Made by a program: the position numbers and the translations under genes. A stretch of 64,000 nucleotides of DNA, taken from positions 18,958 through 82,957 of the forward strand of contig JABLUY010000173.1 of the NCBI GenBank assembly GCA_013306675.1, written 5' to 3'. Source of the stretch: Thraustochytrium sp. TN22. Its lineage: Eukaryota > Sar > Bigyra > Thraustochytrida > Thraustochytriidae. The notes below the pieces were generated by a model. That model searched no databases. It had not been told where the DNA came from and saw nothing but the letters and a program-made list of their open reading frames with translations. Shown here piece by piece: positions 1 to 10,371 of this stretch. Within the stretch, counting starts at the first letter, position 1; each line of letters starts with the position of its first letter.

Positions 1-2125
1 CCACGCAGAGCCACGCCTGGCAGCACTCAGGGACCAACGATGGGAGCACGCAGGTCTCCAGGGCCGCGCTGAGGTCTGCCAGGGAATGCGAGGCATGCAG
101 GCAGCCCCGGATGGCCTCAAGCCACTGCTCGGAGGCTGTGGTCTCCACACGCAGCTTCGCCTCCTCCGCTTTGCGCGTGCGCAGGAGCACAGCCGCGCGG
201 GGCGCTACGACGTGGCGAAAAGCCAGGACCTCGGCCTCCGCAAAGGGCGTGTCGGACTTGCGCAGGAGCTTAAAGCCGCCGTCGCGGAGCATATGGCGCG
301 TGCCGAGCGCGGCCTCGTCCCCCGCCTTGCACTCCTCGTGAACCTGCCCTCCTGCACCATCGACGATTTGGGCGCCCAGAAGACCGGCAAGACGCTCGAG
401 GGCCGCTTGGGCGTCGACTTCGTCGTACGCGACCCGCTCGGCCCCCTCATCCGCGGCCATTTGCGCGATGGCGAGTGCCTCGCGCAGAGCGGCGGCCTCG
501 GCGCGCGTCTCTCGCAGCGCGGCGTCCGAGGCCCCCAGCGAGGTGCGCAGCGTAGAATTCTGTGCACTGAGGTCGGCGCGGACCGCGTCGAGATCGTGGC
601 GCAAGGAATCGTGGCTCTCACGCAAAAGGGCGTGCCTGCTGACCAGGTCGTTGTGCTGTGCGCGCAGGTCGTCCCGGTCGCGCTGCAGGACGTCGCGCTG
701 GGCCTCAAGCTCGGCGACCTGGGCCGCCAGAGCGGCGCGCTCGGTGTCTGCAGCCTGCTGTCCGGCCTGGCTCTCCCCGAGCTGGGCCTCAAAGCCCTGG
801 GCAGCCGCAGCGTGCTCCAAAATGGCCTGCCGGTCGAGGAGAAAGGGCCCGACGGAGGCGCGCACGAAGAAGCGCACGGGGTCGGCGTGGAGCGGGGTGA
901 AAGTGACGCGGTCGTCGCGCAGCGCGAGGCCCACTGCAAAAGTGTAGTCGTCGGCCGACGTCGAGGACGGGTCCTCGCCGCCGGCCGCGGCGGCGTCCAG
1001 CAACACGGGCACGTAGACGCGCGAGCAGTTGGGCATCAGCTCGAAGGCGTGGTCGCGTCCGTCCGAGAAGACCATGCGGCGCGCTGCACAGCATAGGTGC
1101 GCCGGCGAGGACGGGTCGAGGCGCTGCCAGGCGGCAGCGGGCGCTTCGAGCCAGGTGACGCCGGCAACGTTCTCGTAGGCGACGAGCGAGACGCGCACGA
1201 GACCGACGATGGCAGCGAAGGCGGTCTCGAGCGCGGCGATGGCAATTTCGGTGTCCTTGGCGCGCACGGCACGCAGCGCGCTGGCGGCCGCGAGCAAATC
1301 TGCGTTGCGACGCACGGTCTCGGCGTGCTCGTCGGCGGTGGCACGCAGGTCCGCGATCTCCCCTTCGCGCGCCTCGAGCAGCGCGCACGCCTCCAGGCGG
1401 AGGCGGTCCGCGTCGCTGGCGCGCTGCGAGGCCACGAGCGCCTCGGCACGCACGGCTGCGGCGGCTTCCTCGGACGCGAGCCGCGCCGCGAGCGCCTCGC
1501 TGGCATCGGTGCAGCGCGGGATAGCGAGCGCGAGTGCGAAGGCGAGCGACTCAAGCGCCTCGCGTGGTGCGGCACTCCGCTGGCGCCGCATACGGACCCG
1601 AAGGACGCCGCAAAGCGCGTCCAGGCCCACGGGCTGGTGGAAGACCATGGTGGCGTCATCGTCGTCCACCACGTGGGCGACGGGCGCGGCGGTCCGCGCA
1701 ATCTCAACGAGGATGCCGGGCGGGAGCGGGGGGGCATCGCGGGCGCTCCAGGCGGTTTGGCGGTCCGCGTGCAGGACGTAGAGTGCGACTTCTTGCACGT
1801 CGTCACCGAGGCCGGCGCGGGCGTCGCGCGCCACGGCGGCAACGAGGTCCTCACAGGTGCGGCAGGGCGCGAGTAGGCGGCAGGCGCGGGCGAAGGCGGC
1901 CTCGTGGCGCGCTTCTCCGTGCCTGGCGGCCTCGCGCCTATGCAGAGCGTCCTGGCGCGCAGATAAGCGGGCGGCCGCCCTATCGAGCTGGTGCGTGAGA
2001 TGCTGGAGCTGGGCGTCGAACTCCTGGTCTGCCTGCCGCGGCCCGGCGTTACCGTCGAGCGTGCGAGCGTGCCTGCGGCGCACCTCGCGCAGGTGCTGCT
2101 GCGCAGCGGAGCCGCGGTCGGCCAT
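1..2125 (-). CDS. GAF-like / coiled-coil protein, C-terminus off the left edge
   Basis: The frame is open from the ATG at 2125 to the window edge, giving at least 708 residues with no stop, so this is a 5'-complete, 3'-truncated gene. The first ~90 residues and two later stretches (about 245-300 and 430-540) are heptad-rich, alanine/glutamate/arginine coiled coil. Between them are globular stretches that read like GAF domains. One lies around residues 95-235. Another, around 300-425, ends in the F-V-x-A-S-V-G-P-F-L-L-D-R-Q type helix common after GAF folds. A third copy starts near residue 665 and is cut by the edge. GAF domains bind small ligands or mediate dimerisation; no kinase or cyclase domain is visible in this part. 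The ATG sits in a good context (gcc ATG gcc). The GAF call is by pattern only, and the function is unknown. Confidence 0.7.
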   Translation of the reverse strand, partial: MADRGSAAQQHLREVRRRHARTLDGNAGPRQADQEFDAQLQHLTHQLDRAAARLSARQDALHRREAARHGEARHEAAFARACRLLAPCRTCEDLVAAVARDARAGLGDDVQEVALYVLHADRQTAWSARDAPPLPPGILVEIARTAAPVAHVVDDDDATMVFHQPVGLDALCGVLRVRMRRQRSAAPREALESLAFALALAIPRCTDASEALAARLASEEAAAAVRAEALVASQRASDADRLRLEACALLEAREGEIADLRATADEHAETVRRNADLLAAASALRAVRAKDTEIAIAALETAFAAIVGLVRVSLVAYENVAGVTWLEAPAAAWQRLDPSSPAHLCCAARRMVFSDGRDHAFELMPNCSRVYVPVLLDAAAAGGEDPSSTSADDYTFAVGLALRDDRVTFTPLHADPVRFFVRASVGPFLLDRQAILEHAAAAQGFEAQLGESQAGQQAADTERAALAAQVAELEAQRDVLQRDRDDLRAQHNDLVSRHALLRESHDSLRHDLDAVRADLSAQNSTLRTSLGASDAALRETRAEAAALREALAIAQMAADEGAERVAYDEVDAQAALERLAGLLGAQIVDGAGGQVHEECKAGDEAALGTRHMLRDGGFKLLRKSDTPFAEAEVLAFRHVVAPRAAVLLRTRKAEEAKLRVETTASEQWLEAIRGCLHASHSLADLSAALETCVLPSLVPECCQAWLCV

Positions 2126-2662
2126 GGCAGGCAGACAGACGCCCAGGTGGCGGCGGCGGTGACGGCAGCGGCGTTTGACTCTAGCGTTCACTTCGTACGA
2201 ACCGCGGGCTCCTGGCTGGCTGGTAATAATTAGCCTCGCTCGCCGGCCGCAAGCCTCTGGCTAGGGCTGGCTAGGCTAGGCTAGTACGTACAAGGACGAA
2301 AAAGGGCGTGTGTCGGTTGAGCGGGGACGTGGGGACCAGGTAAATCTGTCCCATAGGTGAGCACGACCACGTGTTGAAGACCCTCAGGCTTCCTACCGTT
2401 CGCCCTACCACTCAATAAAGGCCAAGACAGCGCAAGCCGAGAATGAGGTCAAGTCGCGGTCGTCGTTCATGCCAAGAATGTGCGTGCGCATGCGGATGAT
2501 TAGGTTTGTCCGAATGCACCGTCCGAGGCGCCTGTGCTGGAGGGCATGGAGATTGAACGTAAGGGACAGGCCACGGTAGACCAAAGAGGAGGATTTGTAA
2601 GGTAAGCTACATGCGATACATAAGGGGACACAGAGAAAACAGAGAGGGGCTCAGAGCAGCGT
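2126..2662. other. Intergenic region between two minus-strand genes
   Basis: About 540 bases with lower GC than the flanking genes and no frame that looks coding. It carries CTAG-rich sequence at 2260-2285. It should hold the promoter of the GAF-like gene and the 3' end of the next gene upstream. No clear core promoter element was recognised. Confidence 0.5.
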
Positions 2663-3550
2663 CTAGCTCCGGAGGAGAAAATCGAGGCATGGGATGAGCG
2701 AGGCCCACGCGATGCCGGCGGCGGCTTTGGTTGGCGCACTGCGGTGCGTTCTGGTGACGAGGCCGAAGTCGTCATGGTCGTTACTGTCGTCGCTGTCGTC
2801 GTGGTGAATGTCGTCATCCTCGTCCTGGAAGAAGTCGACGTCTTCGAAGCCGCGGACGAAGTCAGCATGGCGCTGGTCGGCGAAATTTGCTGCTCCTGCT
2901 GCTGCTGCTGCTCCGGAAGAGGAGGGGTTGCCTGCGCGGCCGTCGTTGCAGCCGTCCTCATCCTCGGACTCGCTGTAGTCTCCAACCTCGGCGTCGACAA
3001 AGAAGGACAGCGGGATCTTGCGCCAGGGCCGCGTGCGGCGCATGGCGTTGAGGCGGTTGCGGAAGTCAAGCGCGGCCTGCAGCTCGCGGTCGTCCGGCAC
3101 GCGCAGGCCGATGGCCGCAAAGCGATGCGCGGGGACCGTGGAACGGAAGAGGGCGGGCGTGCACTGGTGGTGCTGTGACTGCCGCACCGTGAGCGAGTGT
3201 GAGGCGGGGTCTTCGCTGGCCGGCGTGAGGGGCGAGCGGTCCTCCGAGGACGCAGCCGTAGACACGGAGGACGCAGAGCTCTGGGAGCTGGCGACCTTGC
3301 GCAGACCCGAAGTACGCGCCACGACCCTCTTCTTCCACGCTGCCTGCGGCGGGTGGCGCCTGCGGCACGTCCTGCTGGTGCTGTTGCTAGCGAGGCTCGT
3401 GCTGCTCACCGTCCAGCGCCTGCCCGCGGCCGGCATGTCCGCGCGTGGCTTGGTGACAACCTCCGCGACCGCGTGGCGCTGCCTGAGCCCGTGCTCCATG
3501 GTCACCAGCAGCACGTCCGTGCTCTCGTCGACGGCCTGCAGGCTCGTCAT
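2663..3550 (-). CDS. Hypothetical acidic, serine-rich protein
   Basis: A frame of 295 residues from the ATG at 3550, the only ATG before the conserved-looking part. The frame is open further upstream but without another ATG. Residues about 90-130 are serine/threonine-rich. Residues about 140-190 are compact and basic (a VPDDRELQAALDFRNRL stretch followed by an R-R-T-R-P-W-R-K-I-P-L-S-F-F segment). The C-terminal third is very acidic, with runs of D, E and H, and ends in a short hydrophobic stretch. The R-P-W-R-K-I-P-L-S-F-F segment followed by acidic residues could be a docking motif. I recognise no family. The basic-then-acidic organisation suggests a nuclear or regulatory protein, but this is inference. 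The N-terminal ~80 residues are low quality, so a 5' exon upstream is possible. Confidence 0.6.
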   Translation of the reverse strand: MTSLQAVDESTDVLLVTMEHGLRQRHAVAEVVTKPRADMPAAGRRWTVSSTSLASNSTSRTCRRRHPPQAAWKKRVVARTSGLRKVASSQSSASSVSTAASSEDRSPLTPASEDPASHSLTVRQSQHHQCTPALFRSTVPAHRFAAIGLRVPDDRELQAALDFRNRLNAMRRTRPWRKIPLSFFVDAEVGDYSESEDEDGCNDGRAGNPSSSGAAAAAGAANFADQRHADFVRGFEDVDFFQDEDDDIHHDDSDDSNDHDDFGLVTRTHRSAPTKAAAGIAWASLIPCLDFLLRS

Positions 3551-3880
3551 GCGGTCTTGCTGGCTGTGCGACGACGATGTGACGGAGGCGGTCGGCGCAA
3601 AGCTCCAGCGTTCGGCTGGCTGGCCGCTGGATGCCCGGGGCGGGGCGAGGCGGGGCGGGGCGGGCGTTGGCGCGGCGACCCCGCGCTCGCCTGGGTCTCT
3701 GGCGTGCCTCAGCCGCCTGGCTACAAGCCAAGCTCTTCTGCTGCTGCAAGCTTGGCGAGGGAGAACTTCCGGAGAAGAAGTAAAAGGCTCACTGTCAGTG
3801 CCGTTGGCCACCCCGGCGATCGTGGTCGCCGGCTCGGCTCAGCGAGCGCCGAGGCACAGCGACGCCGCGAGACGCCAACC

Positions 3881-3913
3881 GAGCCGAGCCGAGCCGAGCC
3901 GAGCCGAGCCGAG
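3881..3913. repeat. (GAGCC)n pentanucleotide array
   Basis: Six uninterrupted GAGCC units are followed by a GCAAG/GCTAG stretch. It lies about 330 bases upstream of the start of the acidic hypothetical gene on the minus strand, so it may be in its promoter region. Confidence 0.8.
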
Positions 3914-4209
3914 GCAAGCAAGCAAGCTAGCTAGCTCCGCCGCAGCTGCCACGCGCGCTTGGCGAGGAATGGGATTGGCGGCGTGACCTCGACTGCTGCT
4001 GCGTTGCCATGCACCGCCATGCACCCCGTCTTGGAAGCTAGTGATAGGTGTCCGTGCACAGCTGGCACTCTGCATTGCACTCGCATCTGCAGAGCGGGTG
4101 CACGTTCGCGTACGGTACTACACACGTTTCGTGGCATAGCCCCGTTCGCGCACAGGGTCTGCGATCTTGCGAGAAGGGAGCGTCGAGCGTCGAGCGTCGA
4201 AATGGAGAT

Positions 4210-4273
4210 CGCCTCCCGAAATGCGCGACGTGACGACGCTGCGCCTCCCGAAATGCGCGACGTGACGACGCTG
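4210..4273. repeat. 32-bp perfect tandem duplication
   Basis: Two adjacent copies (4210-4241 and 4242-4273) of a unit containing CCCGAAATGCGCGACGTG. It is preceded by three GAGCGTC copies. No gene context. Confidence 0.85.
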
Positions 4274-5078
4274 CGCAGCATCGGAGCTCATGGCGACGCG
4301 CCGGGCGGGCCGCGGGCCGCCGCCACGGCCGTGAAGACATTTGCCGACGAACGAACCTGGAAGCCAAGTTTGGTTTGCTTTGGGTTGTCGTCGCTTGTCG
4401 AAGAGCGTTGCGATGGCGAGCAAGAGCGCGAGCTGGCAGTGGCAGCCTGGCGGGTGGTCAGCCGGTCCAAGCTGGCCGCCAGCGGCCGAGGTCAGGCCGC
4501 TGTGAAAAGGGTCGCGAGTGTCGATCACGCACAAGTATTGGACGCCCCCCACCCTGTCTGCGGGGTGGCTGTGGTCCGTGGAGGCGCGGAGAAGGGCGGC
4601 GGTCGTGGGTTGCACAGAGATGCGCCGGCGCCGATGCCGCTCCACCGCGCCTGCACAGCTTCTGTGCGTGAGGAGGGCTGACTGCGTGACTTGCACTCGT
4701 TGTCACGGTTTTGGGGCCGCGGGCATGCTGGCGGGCAGCACTGTGGGACCTGGATACAGCCCGCAGCTGCGCACAGGGCCTGCGTTACGCGCAGTGGCAG
4801 CAGGGCGGCCTGCCAGTGGCTGCCAGGTTGCGTGATCGGCCGCGGAGCCTTCCCGAGTCCTGCCTGCGCTTTCAAGTTGACTCACTCCTTGCGTCCACAT
4901 ACGTCCAGCGGTGGGACTAGCTACAAGTGCCGGGTCGGTCGCGGCGGCACGGCAAGTCTCACGCGGAAGCAACCGGTCTCATGCGGAAGGAGGTTGTGCA
5001 GCCACAGCCGTGCTGGTTGCCAGGCGCGATCGGCCAACCAGCTCGCAAGGTTTAAGAAAAGCTAGGCCTGCCTAGGCC

Positions 5079-5098
5079 TCTCTCTCTCTCTCTCTCTC
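5079..5098. repeat. (CT)n microsatellite
   Basis: Ten CT units in non-coding DNA. Similar CT/GA tracts recur upstream of several genes in this window. Confidence 0.9.
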
Positions 5099-6829
5099 CC
5101 ATGATTCCTCCTTCGAACTTGCTTGGTGGCTGGCTGCCCGTCCCCCCAGTGTCACCACGCGCCACTCACGCCTCCTTCCTGAGCTTCGCCTTGCCTGCGG
5201 CACTGGCGACACTGACCGACGCGAGGGGACAGCGCGGAGCGAGCTTCCCGTCGCGGTTTTCGCTCCGAGCCGCGCGCCAATGAAGTTCTCGCCGCCCGCG
5301 GCGCGGCGCTTCGGGCCAGGCAGCCGCACAGCGCGCCGCAAGAAGCCACGCGCCGTGAAGCCACGCGCCGTGACGCACGCCAAGGCGCGGCGAAGCCAAG
5401 GGCGATGGCGCGCCGTAGGCTCCCTGGTCGCAGAATGAATCACGTAGGCTCGATCTTCCTGTGGCACCACGTCAGTACGCGCCGCGCTCTAGTAGCCGAG
5501 CTAGGAGCTAGCCCTGGCGACAGCGACCACGAAGGCGAGCTGGCCTGGCCAGCCAGCACCAGCACTGCGCTGCGTGCAGCCGAGAGCGCACGGCACGAAC
5601 TGTGATGCCATGATGGGTGAGGCTGGATCCTGCGGTGACGGCGAAGCGCGAGGCCGCATCACGGCGCCGTCCGGGGCCACCGAGTGCTCGCTCGCTCTTT
5701 GCAGCGTGCAGTGCGTGGCGCTCTCTCGGCGCGTCTGTGCGAGCGTGCTGCGCGCTGCGCACGCGAGCGAGCGAGCAAGCAAGTAAACTTAAGCGCGAGG
5801 ATGGACGAATCTCGCCGCACGCCGCTGCGCTGCGCTGCGCTGCGCTGCGCTCTGCGCCTGCGGCGGCGTCCGCCGAGAGCCCCTGGCGCGCCTCGCTCGC
5901 GGCGGCGGCCCCGACCGGCCCCCGCGCGGCCGGCTGAGGCTGGCCGGCTGCCTGGCCGGCCGGCTGCATTGCTGCTGGCTTGGCTGGCTGGCTGGCTGGC
6001 TGGCCCTCGCGACTTCTCAGGGGCGCGGCGGAGCGCGCGCCGCCGCGCCTTCCTGCGCCAGCCGGCCGGGCCTCGGCGCTTGACGCCAGCCAGCTTAGTG
6101 GCAGCAGCGACCTGGTCATGGCGGGCAGTTGGAAGGCGGAAGTCGCCTGCTTCTACTTGCTTGTGGCTGCTTCTTGCTTGACGAACTCGACGGGCGCTTC
6201 AAGTTCCCGCCGCGCTGCCTGTGCAGCAGCAGCAGCGCTTGACTTGACCCACCGCGCGGCGCGGCGCGGCCAGAGCGGCGCGGCGCGGCCAGAGCGGCGC
6301 GGCCAGAGCGAGCACTGCAGGTAGAGGGCTGGTCCGGGCCAGAGAGGGCGGCGCGTCGAGCGCGGCGCGCGTGGGAGCGAGTCTCAGCGAAAGGTCCCCA
6401 AGCCGAGTCAAGCCAAGCCAGCAAGCCACCAAGCACTTGCTCACGCACTGCCGTGCCTGCCTGCCTGCCTGCACGCCGCGAGCGAGCGAGAGGAGGCGAG
6501 CGAGCAAACCTGCAAAGAAAGCGCTGCGCTCCGCGTGTCTCGCTCCGCGCGTCGAGTCTCGCTCAGCCGCGCTCTCGGGTCTTCTCGTCTCGTGCTCGGC
6601 GTCTCGTCGGTGGGGATCGTGGATCCCAGGCACTTGACGCAGGCGCGCAGGCAGCAAGGCAGGCAAGGCAGGCAAGCAGGCCGAGTCAAGTCTATCAAGC
6701 GCCGCGGCCTTGGCTTCCTTCGCTCGCGGTCGCGCGCTCCATCGAGCCCTCGGCTCCGCTGCGCTCCGCTCCCGCGGCGCCCCGGTCGATCTCGCCAGCG
6801 GCGGCGCCCGCGGCGCCCGCGCGCCTGCG

Positions 6830-7098
6830 CCCGTCAGGGTCGGCCGCTCGCAGGTAGCTGCTGCGCTCGTTGGGGAAGAAGCGCACGTGCAATCCAGCAG
6901 CGGCGCCAGCCAGCACCGCGGCAAACCGTCCACCTCGGCGCTGTGCAGCCGCCGCACTCGCTCCACCGCGCTGGCCAGCGGCAGCAGCGCCGTCACGCGC
7001 CGCGGGCGACCACCGGGCAGCCAGCCGAGCAGAGTCGTGGCGGCCACGGGCTGGGTCGGCGCCTCGATCTTCGCAAGCGGAGCGACCACGAGCAGGCA
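6830..7098 (-). pseudogene. Possible broken coding trace
   Basis: On the minus strand, from about 7098 down to 6895, one frame has GC-ending, coding-like codons (reads ...KIEAPTQPVAATTLLGWLP..., then ...VTALLPLASAVERVRRLHSAEV...). After about 6893 the protein-like signal moves to another frame (...RFFPNERSSYLRAADPDGRR...). There is a stop just upstream and no ATG in the first frame. This could be a decayed gene, a spliced exon pair, or chance in GC-rich DNA. No family was recognised. Confidence 0.25.
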
Positions 7099-7808
7099 TT
7101 TTCATTTCAAATCGGCATAACCAAGCCGTCGCGCGAGGCGAGGCGAGCCCGCGCGCCACGGCCACGGCCACGGCCACGGCCGCGCAGTGCAGTGCAGCGC
7201 AGCGCAGCGCAGCACAGCACGGCAGTGCAGCGCAGCGCAGCGCAGCGAGGCAGCGCCTCGGCGGTTGCTCGCGGCCTCCTCACGCGGTACCCGTCACCGG
7301 GCAGGGACCTGCCGTAACAACAGCCGACTCCGCTCCACTCCACTCCAACTCCTCGCGGCCGCTCGCTCGCTCGCGCCGACCCACGGCCGCGCGGCAGGCA
7401 AACGCAGAGGCGAGCGCAGGCGCAGCGGCAGCGCAGCAGCGCAGCAGAGCAGCGCGGCGCGGCGCGGCGACCCACCCGCCAAGGCGAGCCAAGCGAGCCT
7501 GGGCGGCGCGGCCGAGGAAGAAGCAGCGGCGGGGTGGCGCACTGTGAGTCACGAGCGAGCGGGCCTGCGCGTAGCCAACTGAGCCGGGCGAGAGCTACTT
7601 GACGCGTGGCGGGCGCGGCAAAGCGGCAACGCGGGAGAGCGCGCGCGAGCTCGGTCGCAACGGCAGCGGCGTGCAGCGCTCGGCGGCAGCGGCCAGCCAG
7701 CGAACGAGCGAGCGAGCGAAGGAACGAAGGAGCGAAAGGGCGACCGCGAGGTCGCGGGTGGGATCGCGGCCCGTCATCGCGTGTTTCTGCTCGGCGGCAA
7801 CGGCGAGC

Positions 7809-9644
7809 ATGGAGGACGTCGAGCGGCGGTTGCCGGAGGACGAGCGCTCGGACCTGCCGGACTTGGAGGCGCTGCTGGACCCTCTGCTGGGCGATGTGGA
7901 CGCGGTGAGCATCATGAAGGACGATGTGATGATGCTGGACGCCATTCAGGCGGACGTGACGGAGGAGTTCCTCGAGGGCGTGGAGACGCCGCTGACAACC
8001 ATGGTGGTCTTCAACGACGACTCGCTCGAGCCCAGCAAGCCGAGCCAGCTGCGCAGCGCGCCCACCGACACTGCCAGGCCAACGGACGAGGTCGAGGACC
8101 TCATCTCGTCCAAGGACTCTGCGCTGCGCATGATTGAGTTCCTGCAGGGCCAGCTGCGCGCCAAGCAGGACGAGATTGAGGAGCTGCGTCGTGGCGGCGC
8201 CGCCACGACGCTGCCCGCTGCTGCGGCGGTCTCGCAGCCCGTGGACGTTGGCTCGCGCCCGCTGCAGCTGCGCAAGAACCTCAACGATGACTTTGAACGC
8301 ATCGTCGAGGAGGCAGTGGCCGCCGTCCAAGACACCTCCGAGGCCGACTGGGACCACGCGCGCGCGCTCAAGTCGGCCTCCGGCGCCGACCCGCGCACGC
8401 GCACGCGTAGTTCCTCGCTGTCCTCGGTCGCCGACGTCTTTGAGCCGCTCCCGGCTATCCAGCCAGAGCAGCCGCAGCCGCAGCCGCAGCCGCAGCTGCA
8501 GGAGCAGGACCAGGCGCAGGCGCAGCAGCAGGACCAGCAGGCAGCGCGCCGCAAGAAGCGCAAGCTTTCGCCGCCTTCTTCGTCGCCGGCCGTGCCGGCA
8601 CTTTCCTCTTCTTCGTGTTCGCCTTCGTCCGCGACCTCGATGCCATCCACAAAGCGCATTCGCAAGCCATCCGCCAAGGTCGTCGCTGGCATGGAGTCGG
8701 ACTCGGCGCTCGCTGAGGCCGTGGCGGCCGCACGCGCGCCCGAGCTCCCCTCGCAGCGCCGCGCCTCTTCCTCGAGCGCCGCATCCACGGCCTCGTCCAC
8801 ATCGAGTACCGCGCGCCTCGCGCGCCTCGCCTCGTCCGCATCTTCGGCCGATTCGGTCGGGTCCGCGGACGACGGCGCCGATAGCGACGGCGAGGGCGAG
8901 GGCGGCTCCAAGAAGACCGCGCGCCGCTGGACCTCGGAGCAGGACGAGGAGCTGCGCCGCGCCGTGGAGCGCCACAACGGCCAGAACTGGAAGGCCATCG
9001 CCAGCATGGTGCACGGCCGCGACCATGTGCAGTGCCTGCAGCGCTGGAAGAAGGTGCTTCAGCCCGGCCTCGTCAAGGGCATGTGGAGCAAGGAGGAGGA
9101 CGACCTGCTGCTCGAGCTCATGAGCACCAGCAAGCCCAAGAACTGGGCCGAGGTCGCACAGCGCATCCCCGGCCGCACCGCCAAGCAGTGCCGCGAGCGC
9201 TGGAGCCTCAACCTTGATCCGGCCATCAACCGCGGCGCATGGACGCAGGCTGAGGACGAGCTTCTCCTGCGCCTGCACGACAAGCTCGGCAACCGCTGGG
9301 CCGAGATCAAGCGTCACCTTAAGGGCCGCACCGAGAACGGCGTCAAGACGCGCTTCAAGAGCATCGAGCGCGCGCGCGCCAAGGATCGCGAGGTCACCTG
9401 GACGCCCGACCTTGAGAAGCAGCTTCACAACATCGCCGTGCGCTTCGACTGCCAGATGGACGAGGTCGCCAAGCACCTGCCGCGCCTGCTCCGGGGCATC
9501 TCCTCCCAGGCCATGCGCGAGCACTGCAAAATTCTGCGCGATGCCGAGGCGCGTCGCGCCCGCGCTGCCGTCGCTGCGGGCCCGCGCGTGCATGGACTCA
9601 AGTTCCCTGCTGACAACCCGCTGCTCGCTACCAACCGCTGGTGA
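7809..9644 (+). CDS. Three-repeat MYB (MYB3R-type) DNA-binding protein
   Basis: A 611-residue protein from the ATG at 7809 (context gcgagc ATG g). The N-terminal half is acidic then serine/glutamine-rich. It includes a short coiled coil (about 100-130), a PQPQ run near 220 and a basic R-K-K-R-K-L patch that could be a nuclear localisation signal. Residues about 373-525 hold three tandem MYB repeats with the regularly spaced tryptophans: R1 begins RRWTSEQDEEL, R2 GMWSKEEDDLL, R3 GAWTQAEDELL, each ending in the helix that contacts DNA (for example RTAKQCRERW). In animals, plants and many protists such R1R2R3 proteins regulate cell-cycle genes. A fourth, weaker helical segment (about 528-585, starting VTWTPDLEKQL) may be a degenerate MYB-like repeat. 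In-frame sequence upstream of 7809 is low complexity and not used. Confidence 0.93.
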   Translation: MEDVERRLPEDERSDLPDLEALLDPLLGDVDAVSIMKDDVMMLDAIQADVTEEFLEGVETPLTTMVVFNDDSLEPSKPSQLRSAPTDTARPTDEVEDLISSKDSALRMIEFLQGQLRAKQDEIEELRRGGAATTLPAAAAVSQPVDVGSRPLQLRKNLNDDFERIVEEAVAAVQDTSEADWDHARALKSASGADPRTRTRSSSLSSVADVFEPLPAIQPEQPQPQPQPQLQEQDQAQAQQQDQQAARRKKRKLSPPSSSPAVPALSSSSCSPSSATSMPSTKRIRKPSAKVVAGMESDSALAEAVAAARAPELPSQRRASSSSAASTASSTSSTARLARLASSASSADSVGSADDGADSDGEGEGGSKKTARRWTSEQDEELRRAVERHNGQNWKAIASMVHGRDHVQCLQRWKKVLQPGLVKGMWSKEEDDLLLELMSTSKPKNWAEVAQRIPGRTAKQCRERWSLNLDPAINRGAWTQAEDELLLRLHDKLGNRWAEIKRHLKGRTENGVKTRFKSIERARAKDREVTWTPDLEKQLHNIAVRFDCQMDEVAKHLPRLLRGISSQAMREHCKILRDAEARRARAAVAAGPRVHGLKFPADNPLLATNRW

Positions 9645-10371
9645 TCGAACCACTTTGCTTCTTCAAGCCCGAGTTGACAAGAGAGAGAGAGAGATACGAC
9701 GTCCAAGGAGTGGGCCGGCCTGAAAAGCTCGTGCATGCACGCACGCACGCACACACGCATGCACCAAGGCGAGGCGAGGCGAGACGAGATCAGCAACGGA
9801 GTGCCTGTCGGCGCCCCAGGCTCGCGTCTCTCGCTCAACTCAGCCTTGTCGGTGTATTCTCATGCTCGGCCTGTCTCTTCGCCTGAACCCTTCTGACTTC
9901 GCGACGTACCATTAGCACCTTCTAGTTCGTGATACTTCTGAGATGAATATGATTGAGAATGAGCTCTGCTGACTGCTGGTTTGTCTGTCTGGCTGATCGT
10001 CACGGCCGTCTGTCTGTCTCCTCATCCCTTTTTTTTCTTTTTCTTCTCCACAGTCACTCTTCGCATTCACAAGTCGGTCTGTCAACGCTGTGTGAAGACA
10101 GTCAAACCGATCGCCGGGTCTCTCTCTCTCTCTCTCTCGGCAAGTTCGCACATTTTTCTCTCCTCAGATCAAAACAAAGCCACCCGGTAGTAGTGGCTGA
10201 GCAACAGACATTGACACATTGTGTGACTGGAGGTTCGGAGACTCCACAGTTACGAGATGTCACGATAGTTGACCGCGTCACGGGCAGCACTGGCACTGCC
10301 AGTGGCGCTGCACCGTCACGGGCGGCACGGCCCGGGCGCGCCGCGCCAGGGTGCGTGTGACGAGTCATCCT
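9645..10371. other. Convergent 3' region between the MYB and GPAA1 genes
   Basis: About 730 bases of relatively AT-rich sequence between two converging stop codons. It contains short GA/CT microsatellites (about 9681-9692 and 10119-10138), CACGCA/CATGCA simple repeats near 9740-9765 and a T-rich run at about 10030-10047. No coding signal was seen; it probably holds both 3' UTRs. Confidence 0.6.

Larger units (their letters stand above)
3551..7808. other. 4.3-kb gene-poor, repeat-rich interval
   Basis: No convincing intact gene is present. The long open frames here are GC-rich, arginine/alanine/serine-dominated and often lack an ATG. It contains a (GAGCC)n array at 3881-3913, a 32-bp tandem duplication at 4210-4273, a CT microsatellite at 5079-5098, GGCT/GCAAG-type repeats at 5960-6005 and 6640-6690, and GCGCA repeats near 7185-7262. 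The 3' end should include the MYB gene promoter and 5' leader. One stretch (6830-7098, minus) has coding-like codon use broken by a frame change and is listed separately. Confidence 0.55.

Noticed and set aside
3959-4681. 240-codon plus-strand frame in the first gene-poor gap
   Set aside because: Starts at TTG, mixed composition, includes the 32-bp tandem repeat, no domain.
7107-9653. Long minus-strand frame opposite the MYB gene
   Set aside because: The plus strand carries three intact MYB repeats; the opposite frame is leucine/arginine-rich, as expected for the shadow of GC-ending codons.
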